Shown: positions 24,601 to 37,449, numbered from the stretch's first letter. The stretch: 64,000 nucleotides of DNA from Pyxicephalus adspersus (GCF_032062135.1 NC_092861.1:140209974-140273973), one strand, 5' to 3'. Notes: a model not told the origin generated them from the letters alone. Numbers and translations are program-made.

Positions 24601-25358
24601 GTGTTATCTTTGAAAGATGATTTATGATCTTCACTTGGGAGGACACTTAAAGCAATGAATAAAACAGAAGTGCATAGTCAAGTCTAGTGCTTTAGTAGAT
24701 GGAAGGAGTTTTAGGTGCAAGGCGAAAACATTGGAAGTGCAAGTGGTGAGGTTATCAGAATGTTTCAGCATTGGATTTAAGGGATTTTCCACCTTGAAGC
24801 ATATCTGTCAACCTTTTTGAAGAGTTAAAGCCAAATTGCTGGTGGAAAAGTCTTAATACCATGCTGTCAGCACCAGAAAGGCCACATGTGCATGGATATT
24901 TGTATCACTGGGCCAATGAACAGCTTATGTGTGAGCATGCTAATGTGGCTGCAACAGGTCTATCTGCACATCTTCATATCCAATAGTCCTGGAAAGAGTT
25001 CACTATGATGTTTTTCATTTTAAGGCTCCCTTGTGGAAATGCAAAATAAACCATGTTTCACAAGTCTTTATCTTAGCATGGTAATGTGTATTAAGGTGCC
25101 TTTTTTTAGAATAGCACCCAATGCACAGATGTGTAATTGGCGATATATATACCATTGGGCCCAGGTTGCATTCCATTCATTATTGTGAACTGCATTAAAA
25201 ATTAGATGCAGATCCACCTTTTTTTTTTTTCCACTGGCTTTCTGGATCTCGTTGTCAAACATATTGGGCATCCAAACTCAACATTCTAGAAGGCTGCCAG
25301 TTACTGGACTGGGCAGCAGTAACTGGAGCGGTTGATGGGAACATCATCCTCATTAACA

Positions 25359-25384
25359 TATATATATATATATATATATATATG

Positions 25385-25436
<52 letters not shown>
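25359..25436. repeat. Long TA microsatellite
   Basis: Nearly uninterrupted TA repeats, broken once near 25383-25390 and grading into a short CA-rich tail. The YIYIYI frames on both strands here are artefacts of this repeat. Confidence 0.95.
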
Positions 25437-25439
25437 TAC

Positions 25440-28400
25440 ACACGCACACATACACCTTCCTTTAATGGTCCCATGTCTCTTATTGGTCCTCGACATTCAG
25501 GGCTGGTTGGCAAAACAGTTTCAAAAATTCACAATTATTTTCTCTCTCTTGAAGAACTGAACATGAATATTCATGAAAAACGCCAATAAACCTACAGGAG
25601 AAAACTCAATTATATCACTTCCTTTTTTCTAAAAAGCAACCAACTACCCTACAAACAGCTGTGAATGCTACCCAGCTACCCTACCAACAGTGATGAAATA
25701 AGTGATGCCCATACAGCTAAACAGTTGCAATTTGAATATTAATATTTAAGTCAAAGAAGTACAAATTTATATTGTAAACAATGATATGAACCAAAAATCT
25801 TTTGATTTCCACATACAATCAAGTAAAGTAAATTGTCATTTACCTCCATTTGACTATGACTCCATGCTTATTTTTTTTAGTTGGCCATTGTGTGGCCTAC
25901 CAGGCTGACCTAGATAGCCCAATGACCAGCTAAAGCACACAGTATATTGACAAGGTTGCTGCTAATTGTTTGTCTGAAACAAGAAGTTCTATTAGAAGAA
26001 TTTCTATTACAGCCAAAAAAGTGTATACATAACGACAAGCATACTGAAAAATAAATTTGAGGTTTACAAAATTTTTAACAAAAACTAACTAAACTAAACT
26101 TTACTAAAATGTACTATTTTTTGTGCAAATAATTTTTTGTAGCCAATTGGCCCTATTTATTTATATACTGGAGCCTGTCAGTCTTATTCCATCTAATTCC
26201 TCTCCAGGATTTTGTTTTTCAAGTGGTCCCCCATATCAGAGCATCATACACAGAAATCTACAGTTCATTCATCCTGTTCTCTTGACTAGGGGCTTGACAA
26301 GGAAAAAACTCTAAAAGTGATTGCAGTGAGACAATACAATGTTATGTGTCAATATCCCACATCTGTTTTCAGCTCCCAGGCTATTACATTGACAGCTTTT
26401 AACGTGCAAAATTCCTTTTATTTCTCCAGCTTCCTGCTTTGGAAACATATTTTCTCCCACTGAGATTAACTTCACATTTCTAAAAAAAGTTTTGATCAAT
26501 GTCATTTTCATCTGCAAACTGCCGGAGGGAAAATAACTTTTTTTTATGAATGCAGGTGTACAAATCTATAATAAAGTTTTAACCAATAAAAAAAATTACA
26601 TTGTTTAGTTTAAACAATGTAATACATATTTTTAAGTTGTATGTACCTCCAAATAATTTATTAATAATGTAAATATAAAATAATGTAATAGTTTATATAT
26701 GTAACTCTCTCTTCCCTTTCTCTCTCAGAGAGGGAGAGAGAAAGAAAGAGAGAATATTGCAAATAAATGTTTTGTATGTTCCTCCTATATTTATTTTGAT
26801 TTACAGAGCTCAGTAACTTAAGTTGAAATTTGTAAACAAGCACCAGTTAATAATATAGAACATACATCATAGAATAAAGAGGGCAGAAGTCAAGAGTATG
26901 TCACATACTGCACAACGTACAAGGTACCGGAGTCAGAAGTTTGTAAAGTTTAGCAGAGAAAATAAAGGTTAGCATTCAGAAGCATGTGGTGTACAACACA
27001 GCCTACATAGTACAGCAGGAGTAAGTACAGTGTATTTGCTGGAGTTAACAATCTGAAATTTGTGCTATACATTACATACTGACCACTGCACTCCATGTTG
27101 GGTTCATATCATGTGGCATGCTCATGGCTCCATGCAGTGGTGGATGTAGCCAACAAGGAGTTCCAATGCAGACCTGTCCCCTCCCATCAAACCAATTTGG
27201 GAAACCCCAAGGGGGTCCACTATACCTGAGGAGGGTATGAGACCTACATACCCGGCACCAGTACAATGGTCTGTATGTCACATAATCCTTATCACTGTGT
27301 GTACATTGCACACTCCTGACTGTTGAATATTACATACTTTTACCTTCTGTGCTCCAACCTGTGCTATACATTAAATACATCTCTATAGTCTGTTCTGTGT
27401 GTGAGATGCCCCTATTATTGCACTCTGTACATTGGACTATACAATACATACTCCTGACAATCTGTAAGTTTAGGTATGGTGTCAAAGTCTCCTATTGGCA
27501 GGTCACCTGGTCATTTCACAAAATATTACATAATCTGCGAAATTAGTCTTGTTAAGTAGGTCAATTCAAACAATTGAATCCTCTATCTTGTCATTGTTCG
27601 AGCCGTCTTCAAATTAGCTGAACCTTCACTCTTTTTGTAGTTATAGAGAACTAAGTCGGGCAGCTAGACAGCTGGCAGCAATGACCCGTATATTTTACTG
27701 CTACCTATCCAATCTTTCAGCATGGGAGGGAATTTTTATATTGTTTTATCTACTCCTTATGTCTTGACTGGTGGTCATGCCACCTGCATAGTCTTATAGT
27801 TATGCCTTAGCACAAATAAGGTATAATCATTTTATTGGGGTGTCAGGAAACTGGATGCCAAGGACATAAATACTCCAAATTTGCAACTCCATGCATCTGC
27901 TCACTTCATAACTTCCCATCTGCAATGCTAAGTATGTTTTTATTTGTCCAAATGTTGGCGTTACCCTTTAAATAAAACAATTTATGTAACAAACACCCCC
28001 AGTATCTCCGTACAAATATGTAAAATGAGTTACTATCACCTATTTAACAACTCCCTACGGACAGAGAAGAAAATAAAAGAGAACATTTAAATGCTATTCT
28101 TTCTCTAATTTTATTAGGAGAGAAATGATGCTTGGGGTATCATATAAAGCAGGTCTGGCTTAGATCTACAACATTTCCTTCAAGCGGAGGAAAAGTCTAT
28201 TTTATTGGTTTCCTGTATCGCTGCTGTTACTTTACTTTCACAGGGTAAGGTGAAGGATAAATCCTTGTTGGGCTGATGGGCTGCAGATGCAATTGTGTTC
28301 CTAGGGAAGCCTACCTTGAACACAGCAGTTCAGCTATGGAGGTGTTTTTCTAAAGCAGCTACTTTGCAAAAACCTGAAAACTTTTTTTACCTGAAGGAGG

Positions 28401-30045
28401 TTCCAATCCTTTGCTGCTTTATGCAAAAATGTTGTGGCTAGGCAAAAAATGTAACCCTTTCTGAACCTGTTTTAAATACCTAATCTAGGACCACAACTCT
28501 CAGCAACAAACACTAAGCATCCTATTTTCTAATTTTACAAAATTTATATCCATTTAGCAGTGAAAATAGTAAAGTCATAGAAATGTCAAAGTGGACATGA
28601 CAAGGGTTTCAAACATTATATTGGCTCCGTTATTAGCTTAAAACCTGGGATAACATGGCAACAGTCAATAAAATTGAAAGGCACTTGGGTTCTTGAAAGC
28701 CTATTTTGAAAGACAAGCTGAATTGGAAACCATAAAGAAGAAGACCTTAAGTCACCAACTTGGGGAACTTTTCACCCTAACGCTTGCAGATACAACTCTA
28801 ACCCAAGAAGATGGCTTCCAAACTCTATTAAACCTTAAATTACTTCTTTGCCTTCAGAGGGCAGGGATTTTTCTAGGGTCCTACAAGACCAGGACCATCC
28901 TTGGGCACCTAGGCTGAAATGTTCAGGATTGTAGGATACCATGACAAATGTTGATAATTCTATGTATTGTCTGTCATACATGTCATCTCTTCTCTTTGCT
29001 TTATCCTTGCTCACCTTCATCCTTCTTCCTCCTTCTTCACCCCTTGGCTTTGAGCCATGAGTGTTTTGGCTTTGTTAACTTTGCAACCCAAGTGCCTATA
29101 CTACCACATATATTTGTAATCCTATTTTGGATCAGACATGAATGAAGACCAATATATATTTTTTTTTCTAACAACTGATTTTGTCCTACAGTGAGAACTG
29201 TAATATCAATTGGAGTTGCTATTCAAAACAAGATAAATAACACTCAATGATAAATAAACATCAAAGTCTCTTGAGTATTTTTGGCATTGCCTCATCCCAA
29301 GAACAGAATAGAAGATAAATAACCCAATGAACATTGAGTAGAAGACCTAGCGCACATGTTAGGTGCCATGGTATAGAAAGCTCCAATCTAGGACCATTGG
29401 TCCCTAACAACATAAATAAAGTTCACGTGTTAGGAATTTATTTGCAACACCTTACTGCTAAATTCTCAACAACCGTTAAAGAATGAATATCCAAAGTGCC
29501 TGCTTGTTCGCACACTACTCCCTAAAACCACTATCTGAATTCCCTAAAATCATTACACCACATCCAAAAACTAATTTAAAGTTACCTTTGAACTCCATAC
29601 AAGGAAACGCCACTTCTTTAACTACCTTTCCACCTTTGTGATCTGAGCCTTGCCCTGGAAGCCTTGTTTGATCAATTTTTCATTTTTATTGATATATATA
29701 AAATTGTATTTATAATTGGAATCACAATCTTTTATAATAAAAATTAGTCATTTACAACCTCTCATATTAACTATTGCAAATCATTAAAATGTTCTAACAC
29801 ACATTTAATCCTCCAATATGAATTATTTATTACCTCAATCAAATCAATTACTATATTTGTATATTATCAATCTATTAAAGACAAAAGTTAATAAAGATAA
29901 ACATATGTGTGCTTGCTCCAAAATACTCAATAATATCAAAAAGCCATTAGAAAATTATACGATTAAATATTTTTTGACCTGACCAGTTAAGATCCTTTTG
30001 ATTTTACACTCAACATTAATAACAATTATCCAATTCAGAAGTAAA
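25440..30045. other. Long unique stretch with two short palindromes
   Basis: Two hairpins stand out: 26595-26607 with 26611-26623 (perfect 13-bp arms around GTT), and a CT/AG-rich hairpin at about 26703-26758. Position 29650-29960 is very AT-rich. No gene, RNA gene or clear transposon is visible in these 4.6 kb. Confidence 0.4.
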
Positions 30046-30049
30046 GAAT

Positions 30050-30335
30050 AAGGCAGCACAGTTGGCTAAGTGGTTAGCACTCTGGCTTTTCAGCTCTAGA
30101 TCACAGGTTGGCACCCCAGCCAGGTACTAACAATTTTCTCCCACATCCCAAAAAACATGGAGTTAGGTTAATTGGCTTTCCCGATTGTTCTTAGACTACA
30201 TTATTGACATATGACTGCAGTAGGGACATTAGATTATGAGCCCCTTTAAGAGAAAGTTATTGATGTGACAATGGACTATGCCTCTGTCGTCAGCTACAAG
30301 CCCATAGTGCTGTCTACTATCATTTAAAAAGATTG
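30050..30335 (+). mobile_element. tRNA-derived SINE with L2-like tail
   Basis: The head GGCAGCACAGTTGGCTAAGT and TGGTTAGCACT hold a tRNA-like A box. CAGGTTGGCACCCCAGCC stands where the B box (GGTTCGANTCC) is expected. Then follow CTCCCACATCCCAAAAAACA, TTAGGTTAATTGGCTT and ATTAGATTATGAGCCCC. It matches the head-body-tail plan of vertebrate tRNA SINEs mobilised by L2. The 3' end is eroded. Confidence 0.75.
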
Positions 30336-30769
30336 CAATTTTTTTCATGTTTTGCTGATGCACATCACAGGATGGCAAGTGCTAGACAGGTAAAACAGTC
30401 TGCACATACAATACTGTATGTATTTCAACTGTGCGCTTAGTTTTTTGGCCGAAGCTGCCCTGAAAGTGTTGTACAGAATGTGCCAAATATGCTGAAGTAG
30501 TTATCTTTATAAGCATGAATAATACTGCAATCAAAAACTAGGTAAATCCATGGCGCCTAATCCACCATCTCCAACATGATCTTTCTTTAATGAAAGCAGA
30601 TATATTTCATTTACAGATTGTTTAAAAGTCTGGAGGTTAATTGGAAAAGTTATTTAACATATTACTCCTTGACCGTTTTCCCATCACAATGCTTAAAAAC
30701 CTATTAATAAAAGTTTAGAGAAGCGGGATCTGCAGAAATATCACTGCATATTTCATCAATGAAAACATA

Positions 30770-31060
30770 TTTTTGTAATTTTAGAAAGAAAGGACTTCGG
30801 TGCTGGAATTTAGGAGTACAGGAATGCTTTTACAGTAATGTATATGGCAGGATCAGATGACTTTCCATCTTATAGCACTAATATTGAAAGCCAGCACAAT
30901 ATCTTACCTAGAAATTATTTGAAAATCTTTGCCAGGTAAGGTAAATCATCATAAAGCGCAATCGCCAGGCAACAAGACGAATTAATCAGCGAGCTGCTAA
31001 CATTATCCAGGAGACAATGAAGCTATGCTGAAGTCATAGTTTTCACCCAAGCAGATCTCT
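30770..31060. promoter_or_regulatory. Candidate conserved non-coding element
   Basis: Non-repetitive block with GGCAGGATCAGATGAC, AAAGCGCAATCGCCAGGCAA and CGAATTAATCAGCGAGCTG. Even composition and no frames. Regulatory function is inference. Confidence 0.2.
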
Positions 31061-31597
31061 AGCCAAAAAATAACCCAATAAAAGACAAAATATAAAAGTA
31101 GCTTTTGCTGCAATACTCTCCTTTAATCAGTGCTACTCTTTTCTTTTTTTACTACAAAATGTCCTAAGTCTTCTGGGTCTCATGGTGACAGCACCATTTA
31201 ACCCACTACCTCAAAGCTCAGGAAGTCAAATACCTGCCCCCAGCATGAGACTGAACAGTCCCCGGGAAGTACCATAGTGTCACTCTGCTTTCTTCCTCTG
31301 CATATAGGCACTTGAATTGATTGACATTGTTCAAAATCAGAATTCCTCTCTCATACAGTTGCCCCAGGTGTCCCCATTGGAAGATTTTTTTCTCATCTCA
31401 GCTCTAAAACTTTTTTAGTAACAAAAATTACCAATATAAAAAGAGGGAACTTCCACAATGGGAACAGAGACGGCTATAAAAACTTTACAGGGGTCTAACC
31501 AAAACATAAAAAAATGACTGGAGATATACTTTAGAACATGAACATCACATTGGTAAGAAGACTGAGACACAGACGAGAAAAAGTTAAGTGTGGAGGT

Positions 31598-32125
31598 CTT
31601 TTACTGGGGTCTGCCCCCATGTGGGATGTACTTTTTGCACAGTTTTCCTATTGAGATCTGTTACTGAGGGGTCTATCCCTAAAGTCTACACCAGTGTTTT
31701 TCAACCAGAGTTCCGTAGAATCATAAGGTTCCTCCAGAGGCTGGTAGAGGTTCCTTGAGCAATGAGCAATTTGTGCCTCTCAGGTCAGTTTAAATGACAC
31801 CAATGACTTTTTTTGGGTATCTGTAAGGGTGTCATTCTTCCCAATGGCCAGCAATGTAAGAGGAATTCTTCCTACTGACCATCACACTAATGTACTGTGA
31901 ACTGTTCATGTACTAGTTATAGCTGGGGTTCCCTGAAGTCGTGAAAGTTATTTCAATGGTTCACCTATTTTATAAAGGTTGAGAAAGGCCAGTCTAAACT
32001 TAGGAGTGTATTCCTAAGGTCTGCACGAGGTCTGTCATTGAGAGATCTGTTACTAACAATGCATCAGGGTTCTGTCACTGGGATCTGTACCAAGGGTCTG
32101 ACACTGAGGGGTCTGTCATTGACAC
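31598..32125 (+). repeat. Decayed minisatellite split by a hAT element
   Basis: Degenerate units of the type GGTCTGTCACTGAG recur on both sides of the hAT copy at 31691-31991: before it GATCTGTTACTGAGGGGTCT, after it GAGGTCTGTCATTGAGAGAT, GGTTCTGTCACTGGGATCTG and GGTCTGACACTGAGGGGTCT. Unit length is about 15-25 bp. The array predates the insertion. Confidence 0.65.
31691..31991 (+). mobile_element. hAT-type MITE, family A
   Basis: Left end CAGTGTTTTTCAACCAGAG, right end AGGTTGAGAAAGGCCA. The body contains AGGTTCCTTGAGCAATGAGC, GGCCAGCAATGTAAGAGG and GGGGTTCCCTGAAGTC as in the other family A copies. The target duplication GTCTACAC / GTCTAAAC (7 of 8) fixes both ends. It lies inside a minisatellite. 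Confidence 0.85.
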
Positions 32126-32619
32126 CATTCCTTAATAACTGCAGCAAACATGTAGAATGGATACTGTACAAATCATGGTCAATGTCGGCACCTGTGCATA
32201 AACCTACATGGGCTTTCAAAAGCACCTTGTGTGTTATGTGCATGGGTAAGATTTTGAACAGCCTGACAGAATAATGCTCTGCAAGGGGGAGAAATCATGG
32301 CTGCTAAAGCAGAGGACCCCTTTCCTGTCTTGTTCACTCAGCCCTTGTATTTATATGGTAAAAGCAATGTTACCCTAGTCTGCTCCCCAGACTTGGACTA
32401 CAAACACTCCTCTTCACTATGCCTAAGACTGGTATCCTGCAAAATATTACATTTTTGTTTTTAATAATAGATATATTTTAGGTCTAACTTCATCTCCTCA
32501 TTGTTCTATAGAAAATAGTAGATTGGAGAAGGGGCTAAAATAAAGTAATCAAATACACCCTAATCTAATACACCCTACGTGGGAGGAGGAATGAGCTGGC
32601 ATAAATAAATTACAAGGTT

Positions 32620-32860
32620 AAAATGCATTTTGCACTGAATAACCATTTCCCTTTAATGAAAGAATTTCCATTTACACCTGGCGGCATGTTGTTCTATTTT
32701 CCAACACGATTAATGGCTCTGTGTCCAAGCTAAGTGGTCTGGCATGACTCGAATGTAGGCTTTGCAGTAACTTGAGAGAGCAACTAAAGCCATTCAGCTC
32801 TCTGCCAGCTGCCTTATGAAAGTCTATTTCTGCAGGTGAGTAAGTTGGCAAAAGTTGTTA
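32620..32860. promoter_or_regulatory. Candidate conserved non-coding element
   Basis: Non-repetitive block including TTACACCTGGCGGCATGTTG, CACGATTAATGGCTCTGTG and TCTGCCAGCTGCC. Base composition differs from the AT-rich flanks. No reading frame. Regulatory role inferred from appearance only. Confidence 0.22.
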
Positions 32861-32864
32861 GAAA

Positions 32865-35240
32865 TATACGACTGAGAATCAAGAATGGCGGGGCCCAGTG
32901 ACATCATGATTTCCACAGAACGGTGACCTCTTTCTGAGACTGTTGCTCAGAGTCCAGAGATTTGGAAATTGAAATGACTTTATTGTTGACAATGAAAATA
33001 GGCTGGGTTCATATAGAAGATTTCTCATCGTTCAAAAGTTTAACTCCTTCCTTTCTGCTTACAGTACATGTAATAGAAAGACACACAGCACTGGGAAGAT
33101 CTACGTTGAAGGGACTCTTAGCCCTGAATAATCAAGCTGCAAGAACACTTAAGGCACTTTAAAGTGTAGTTAAGGCATTTTTGACTGGCCTCTCAGGCAA
33201 TATTATCATATAAAATCTTAGCTTCTGTAAGTGGTGCCTTGCTAGCCTTAATGAGGACCTGTACTATGGACGCCATGCCCAAAAAAAAGATGAGCAGTGG
33301 GCAAATGACTTGTCACCAATATGGCCTGCTTCCTGCAGTTGGTTTCCAGCCATACAATGTCTTGTGTCTCCATCTTGTGGGATTTAGAGATTTGCTTCCC
33401 ATCAGATATGGCCCTCAAATGAAATAACTGATGATCCGATGGCTAATGGAAGTCTATTCAAATACGAGAAAGAGAGTACCTGAAATCACATACCTACAGA
33501 ATGAATGGAGCAGAAGCAGGGAAATGTACTGCAGGTCCTCTGCAAGCTTTTAGGAGGACATTAGGGAGCAAAAAACGGGCACCACCAAATCTTACTCCAA
33601 ATCTCATGAGACCAGCAATCAGAAGTAGATGTGCCCTAGATGATCACATACTGCAGATATACAGCTATGAGGCTTTAGGAGGGAAGAGTTTCGGGATACA
33701 GTTATGGAAAAACAAAACATGCAAAAAAAAAAACAATACGAAGTAAACAAACAGGACAAAGATTACCCACAACTTCACTTAGGCATTGTTAACTAGGCCC
33801 TAAACATGGGATCATGGTGTGTTAGCTAGAAGAACCTTTTTTTACAATGAGCTGTGATGGTCAGAAGGCATTTGGCAATTGTTGGCCTGCAGGTTTGGTA
33901 ACAAAAGGGGTCTGCACACTTGCTGCCACACTTTTTCCTGGCCATCACTTAGCGGCTATGTTAGCCAACAGAAGTTTGGAACTTTAGGCCAGGAGAACTG
34001 GCAAAAACAAACAAAACTTTTGTCATATGACTGGAAGAAAAAATTTTTTGAAATTCCATCTAAAGAATAAATAGGACTAAGAAAGGGGCATTTTTGGTAG
34101 ACATACTATGTGTTTCTGTCCCACAGTCCCCAGAGATATCTGAATTGGACTGAAATTTTAAGATTCCTGTCTCTTTCTATTGCCATTTCATATCTCTGTC
34201 AAGCTAATTAGAAGGCCCTGCAAAAATAAAAAAAATATGAACAAGCCAGTTCCAATGTATGTATGGTAGATGTTGACAACCTTTAAATCTTTATTAACAC
34301 ACAATGCTGGTAAGAGCATCAGAAAAAAATTAACTGTACTAGATACTTAGGGTGAAATTGTTGGTGAAATGTTTAAGAACAGGCAATCAATGAAGCACAG
34401 TAAAGCTCAAGCCCATATTGGTGAGTGTGCAAGCAGATGTTAAATATACATGAATGGACAATAGGAAGGCTTCTAGAGCCTGTACAAGTATAAAGAAATA
34501 AATCCGAAAATAAAAAAAACTATAAAAAAATGTAAAAAAATAAATTTGTTTATTGACAATTAATTTCAATATTACAAAACTCAAAGGTCCCCTTCAAACC
34601 TAAAGCTCAGTGTAAATATTAGAAAGCCTACCCCTGCTCCTGAATAATGCCTACACTTGTATTGGTCTGAGAAAAGTGTGGGAACATAGCTGAGCCGTGG
34701 TCTCAGTTCAATCACGAGCGCTTGTGACGGAACCTCAACATTAAATATGCTGTTCTCTTCACATTCTTTTGGAATGTACCATTTACAGAATACGCTGTGC
34801 TTTCTGGATCCTTTTATCTGATTTTCCATAAATAACAGGAAAACCACAATCTAAGATCAGACTTAAATTATACGCATAAGCAATGGAGAAAATTATCTTG
34901 TTTAAATTTATCTTTGGTGGCCTGTAATTAATTTTTTTTCAACATCCTTTTTTGGGGGACAAGATGTAAAAAAGAGTTTTTGTCACTCAATATTGGGACT
35001 GTCAATGTTGAGAGAAAAGCACGGCTCTTTGTATTATAAAGAAAGGGGGCCACACACTTGCTGATAGAGTTTACCTTTCAAAAGCAAAATGCCTTTTTTT
35101 CATGTTGGATGTTCCCACCAGCCTATTGCCCCACCTGCCCTTATTCTACTATCAAATCTCCAAAAATCACCTGCGTATTTCTAACAAGTAGGCAAGGTGT
35201 AGATGTGTTGGAAGGGAAAGCTTGAGAAAGGAAAGCACCT
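32865..35240. other. Unique DNA, nothing recognised
   Basis: Scattered frames of 62-88 codons (for example 33501-33746 and 34581-34847) without domain signs, poly-A stretches at 33721-33733 and AT-rich DNA near 34500. No repeat boundary noticed. Confidence 0.4.
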
Positions 35241-35246
35241 TTCTAA

Positions 35247-35587
35247 AGGCGCGAACACACGTGCAATTCTTGTCGTTGGAAAGGATCTTTCAAGATCGTG
35301 AAAGATCCTTTCCAACGATAAGAACTACACGATGCATGAAGGAGCTCTGTACATACAGCATGGGTCTGCTCTATGGAGAGGGGAGGGGGAGAGTGACAGC
35401 GCGGCACCCTGCTGCGAGCTCTCCCCCTTCCCTTGCATTAGGATCGCTCGTCGCTCATCGTCCGTGGATCTGCCAGGACAGATCCACAGACGATGAACAA
35501 CGCGGGCTGTACACACGCCAGATTCTTGCCCGATATAGGCCCTGAGCCGATGATCGGGCGAGAAAAATTTGACATGTGTACGTAGCT
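35247..35587 (+). mobile_element. Full-length Harbinger-like MITE
   Basis: The ends AGGCGCGAACACACGTGC and GACATGTGTACGTAGCT are imperfect terminal inverted repeats. TAA trinucleotides at 35244-35246 and 35588-35590 fit a TWA target duplication of the PIF/Harbinger type. A 25-bp hairpin lies near the left end. Fragments of the family lie at 11246, 19183 and 60165. The frames on both strands are not genes. Confidence 0.72.
35268..35323. repeat. 25-bp-arm hairpin in the Harbinger-like MITE
   Basis: Arms 35268-35292 and 35299-35323 are complementary with one mismatch around the six-base loop AGATCG. Core arm TCGTTGGAAAGGATCTTTCA. Confidence 0.9.
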
Positions 35588-35718
35588 TAAAATTTGTCAC
35601 ACCTAGCATTGCTAGCAAAGGACTCAACCACAGATGAACAACCTATCCTGAAATTACCATTACATGGCTATCTGTGACTTGGAAAAGCCTTCCTAAAGGG
35701 CATACATATTACATAGAC

Positions 35719-36002
35719 CAGTGTTCTCAACCTTTTTAACATGAGGCAACCCCTTGAATTAACTTTGAGGTCTTCAGGGAATCTCTGCTATAATCACTAT
35801 ATCCACAGCTCACAGTATATTAGTGTGGTGGTCAGTGGGAAGAATGTCTCTTGCATTGCTAGCCAGCAGGAAAAATATCACCCCTACAAATTGCCAAAAC
35901 GATCATTGGTGCCAGTTACACTGACCTGAGTGTAAGTGCAAACTGCTGATTGTTCAAGGAATCCCTAGTGACCTCTGGAGGAACCCTAGTTGAGAAACAG
36001 TG
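35719..36002 (-). mobile_element. hAT-type MITE, family A
   Basis: Left end CAGTGTTCTCAACCTTTTT, right end CTAGTTGAGAAACAGTG. The body is the reverse complement of the 31691 and 63248 copies (CACAGCTCACAGTATATTAG, GGAGGAACCCTAG). The 8-bp duplication ACATAGAC (35711-35718) / ACCTAGAC (36003-36010) matches at 7 of 8. Confidence 0.87.
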
Positions 36003-36430
36003 ACCTAGACAGAAATGGTAACCCTTTCCAAGTCTATCCGAAACAAGAAATTCTGGAAGCCACTTTAAAAACACCATAGTTCTGTATAACAATGGAAAAT
36101 GTTTCACCAGAAGTTGTCAGCATCTCCTATTAGGCCATCATAGTTTAAAACACTGAAAAATCAGTGTTTCCCAAATAATTGGATCTTAATATGGATAATT
36201 TGGCATGTTCAATGCTAGGTGCCATAAGACCTGCAGCATAAAATTTCTAATCAGCGCGATTTTTTAACCGAGGAAAACAAGGATTGGCTCAGCAACACCA
36301 CTTGGAAGATCTTTGTTGTTTCTAAATTCCTTAAAAATTGAATTGCAGTTTTGTAAAACCTGTTACATTCAGTGAAGAGTTAAGCAAAAGGGATGGGCAA
36401 AGGTGAGAAAATTACTTCTGTGAATTTTTT
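36003..36430. other. Unique DNA, nothing recognised
   Basis: Short spacer between the hAT copy and the piggyBac-like element. No recognisable feature. Confidence 0.4.
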
Positions 36431-36435
36431 TTTAA

Positions 36436-36996
36436 CCCCCCTAGCATTTTCTTTTCTTTACGTATTTCCATGCAAAAAGCGTTACATTTTTTGCATGGAA
36501 ATTAATTTTACATTGTAGGCTATAATTCTTAGGCATAATATGTCCAATATTTAATAAATTTCATAATAAACTTTAAAAAACAACCCACAAAAATTTGTTA
36601 AACAAAATAGTGAAAAATGTAATATAACTGTACAGTAGCATGTATAATATATATATATTTATATATATATATATATATATTATATGAAGATTTCTTTATA
36701 TTGGACTCAATACAGCTATTTTGTATTGAATCCAATTCAAAATTATTTGAATTTCCCGCAGATCCTTCCGCCCGCACCTGCGCATGCAGAAACGTCACCA
36801 GGAAACCCCGGAGAACGTCTCTGCAGTCGCCGGCTGAAGATCAAAGAGGAAGGACGTGTCCCCAGGACCTGTGGGGACCAGCAGGACACCGGGGGACACT
36901 GATGGAACAAGGTACGTTAAAAGCGACCCAGAATGTGACTCAGGATTACCAAGTAAAATCCACCCTGAATCCAACTTGGGAATACCGCTAGGGGGG
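36436..36996 (-). mobile_element. piggyBac-like non-autonomous element
   Basis: Flanked by TTAA at 36432-36435 and 36997-37000. The ends CCCCCCTAGC and GCTAGGGGGG are exact inverted repeats. In reverse it carries the family's CACCTGGTC-like GC-rich block and the ATTTTGTATTGAA palindrome shared with 12852 and 62520. An AT microsatellite lies at about 36648-36685. No transposase. Confidence 0.83.
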
Positions 36997-37187
36997 TTAA
37001 TGTGCATTTATGTGAACATTTCAGTTAAATATATTCAAAAATAAATCAACTTTTCAAGTTTATTGCTATAATTGTTATTGGGTCAGAAGGGGAAGCAGGG
37101 GAATTTTTTTAAACAATAAAAGCATGTAAAATAAAAAATGTATACTTGAAAAGGTAATTTTCCCAAATATACTAACTTATACTACAT

Positions 37188-37443
37188 ACAGCCAGACTTA
37201 TCAATCCTTCCCACCACTCCTCTTCTGCTGCCTCTCTTCGTAATTCTCTTCATTGCCTTCCTTTTCACATTAGAATCAAATTCAAGCTCCTGTGCTTTGC
37301 CTTCAAATCCCTCCACAGTTCTTGTTCCACTTACCTTTGTGACCTGATAAAAAAATACTTCCCTAGCCGCTCTCTTCTATCCACCAGAGACCTACTAATG
37401 ACGTCCTCACTCATAACCTCATCCCACACACTGCTCCAAAAAG
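37188..37443 (+). mobile_element. L2 LINE ORF2 C-terminal fragment
   Basis: One open frame reads TARLINPSHHSSSAASLRN, then SLHCLPFHIRIKFKLLCFAF and KSLHSSCSTYLCDLIKKY. This matches the conserved region after the reverse transcriptase core in L2-clade LINEs (ARLI, SLHWLPV, RI-FK, FKSL). Similarity stops near 37443. The copy at 52605 is closely related. Confidence 0.8.
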
Positions 37444-37449
37444 AAATAA

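Noticed and set aside
25255..25589. Frames with YIYIYI repeats on both strands
   Set aside because: Translation of a TA microsatellite.
35222..35627. Opposed frames of 107 and 100 codons
   Set aside because: They lie across the Harbinger-like MITE. Both strands are open only because the element is GC-rich and partly palindromic.
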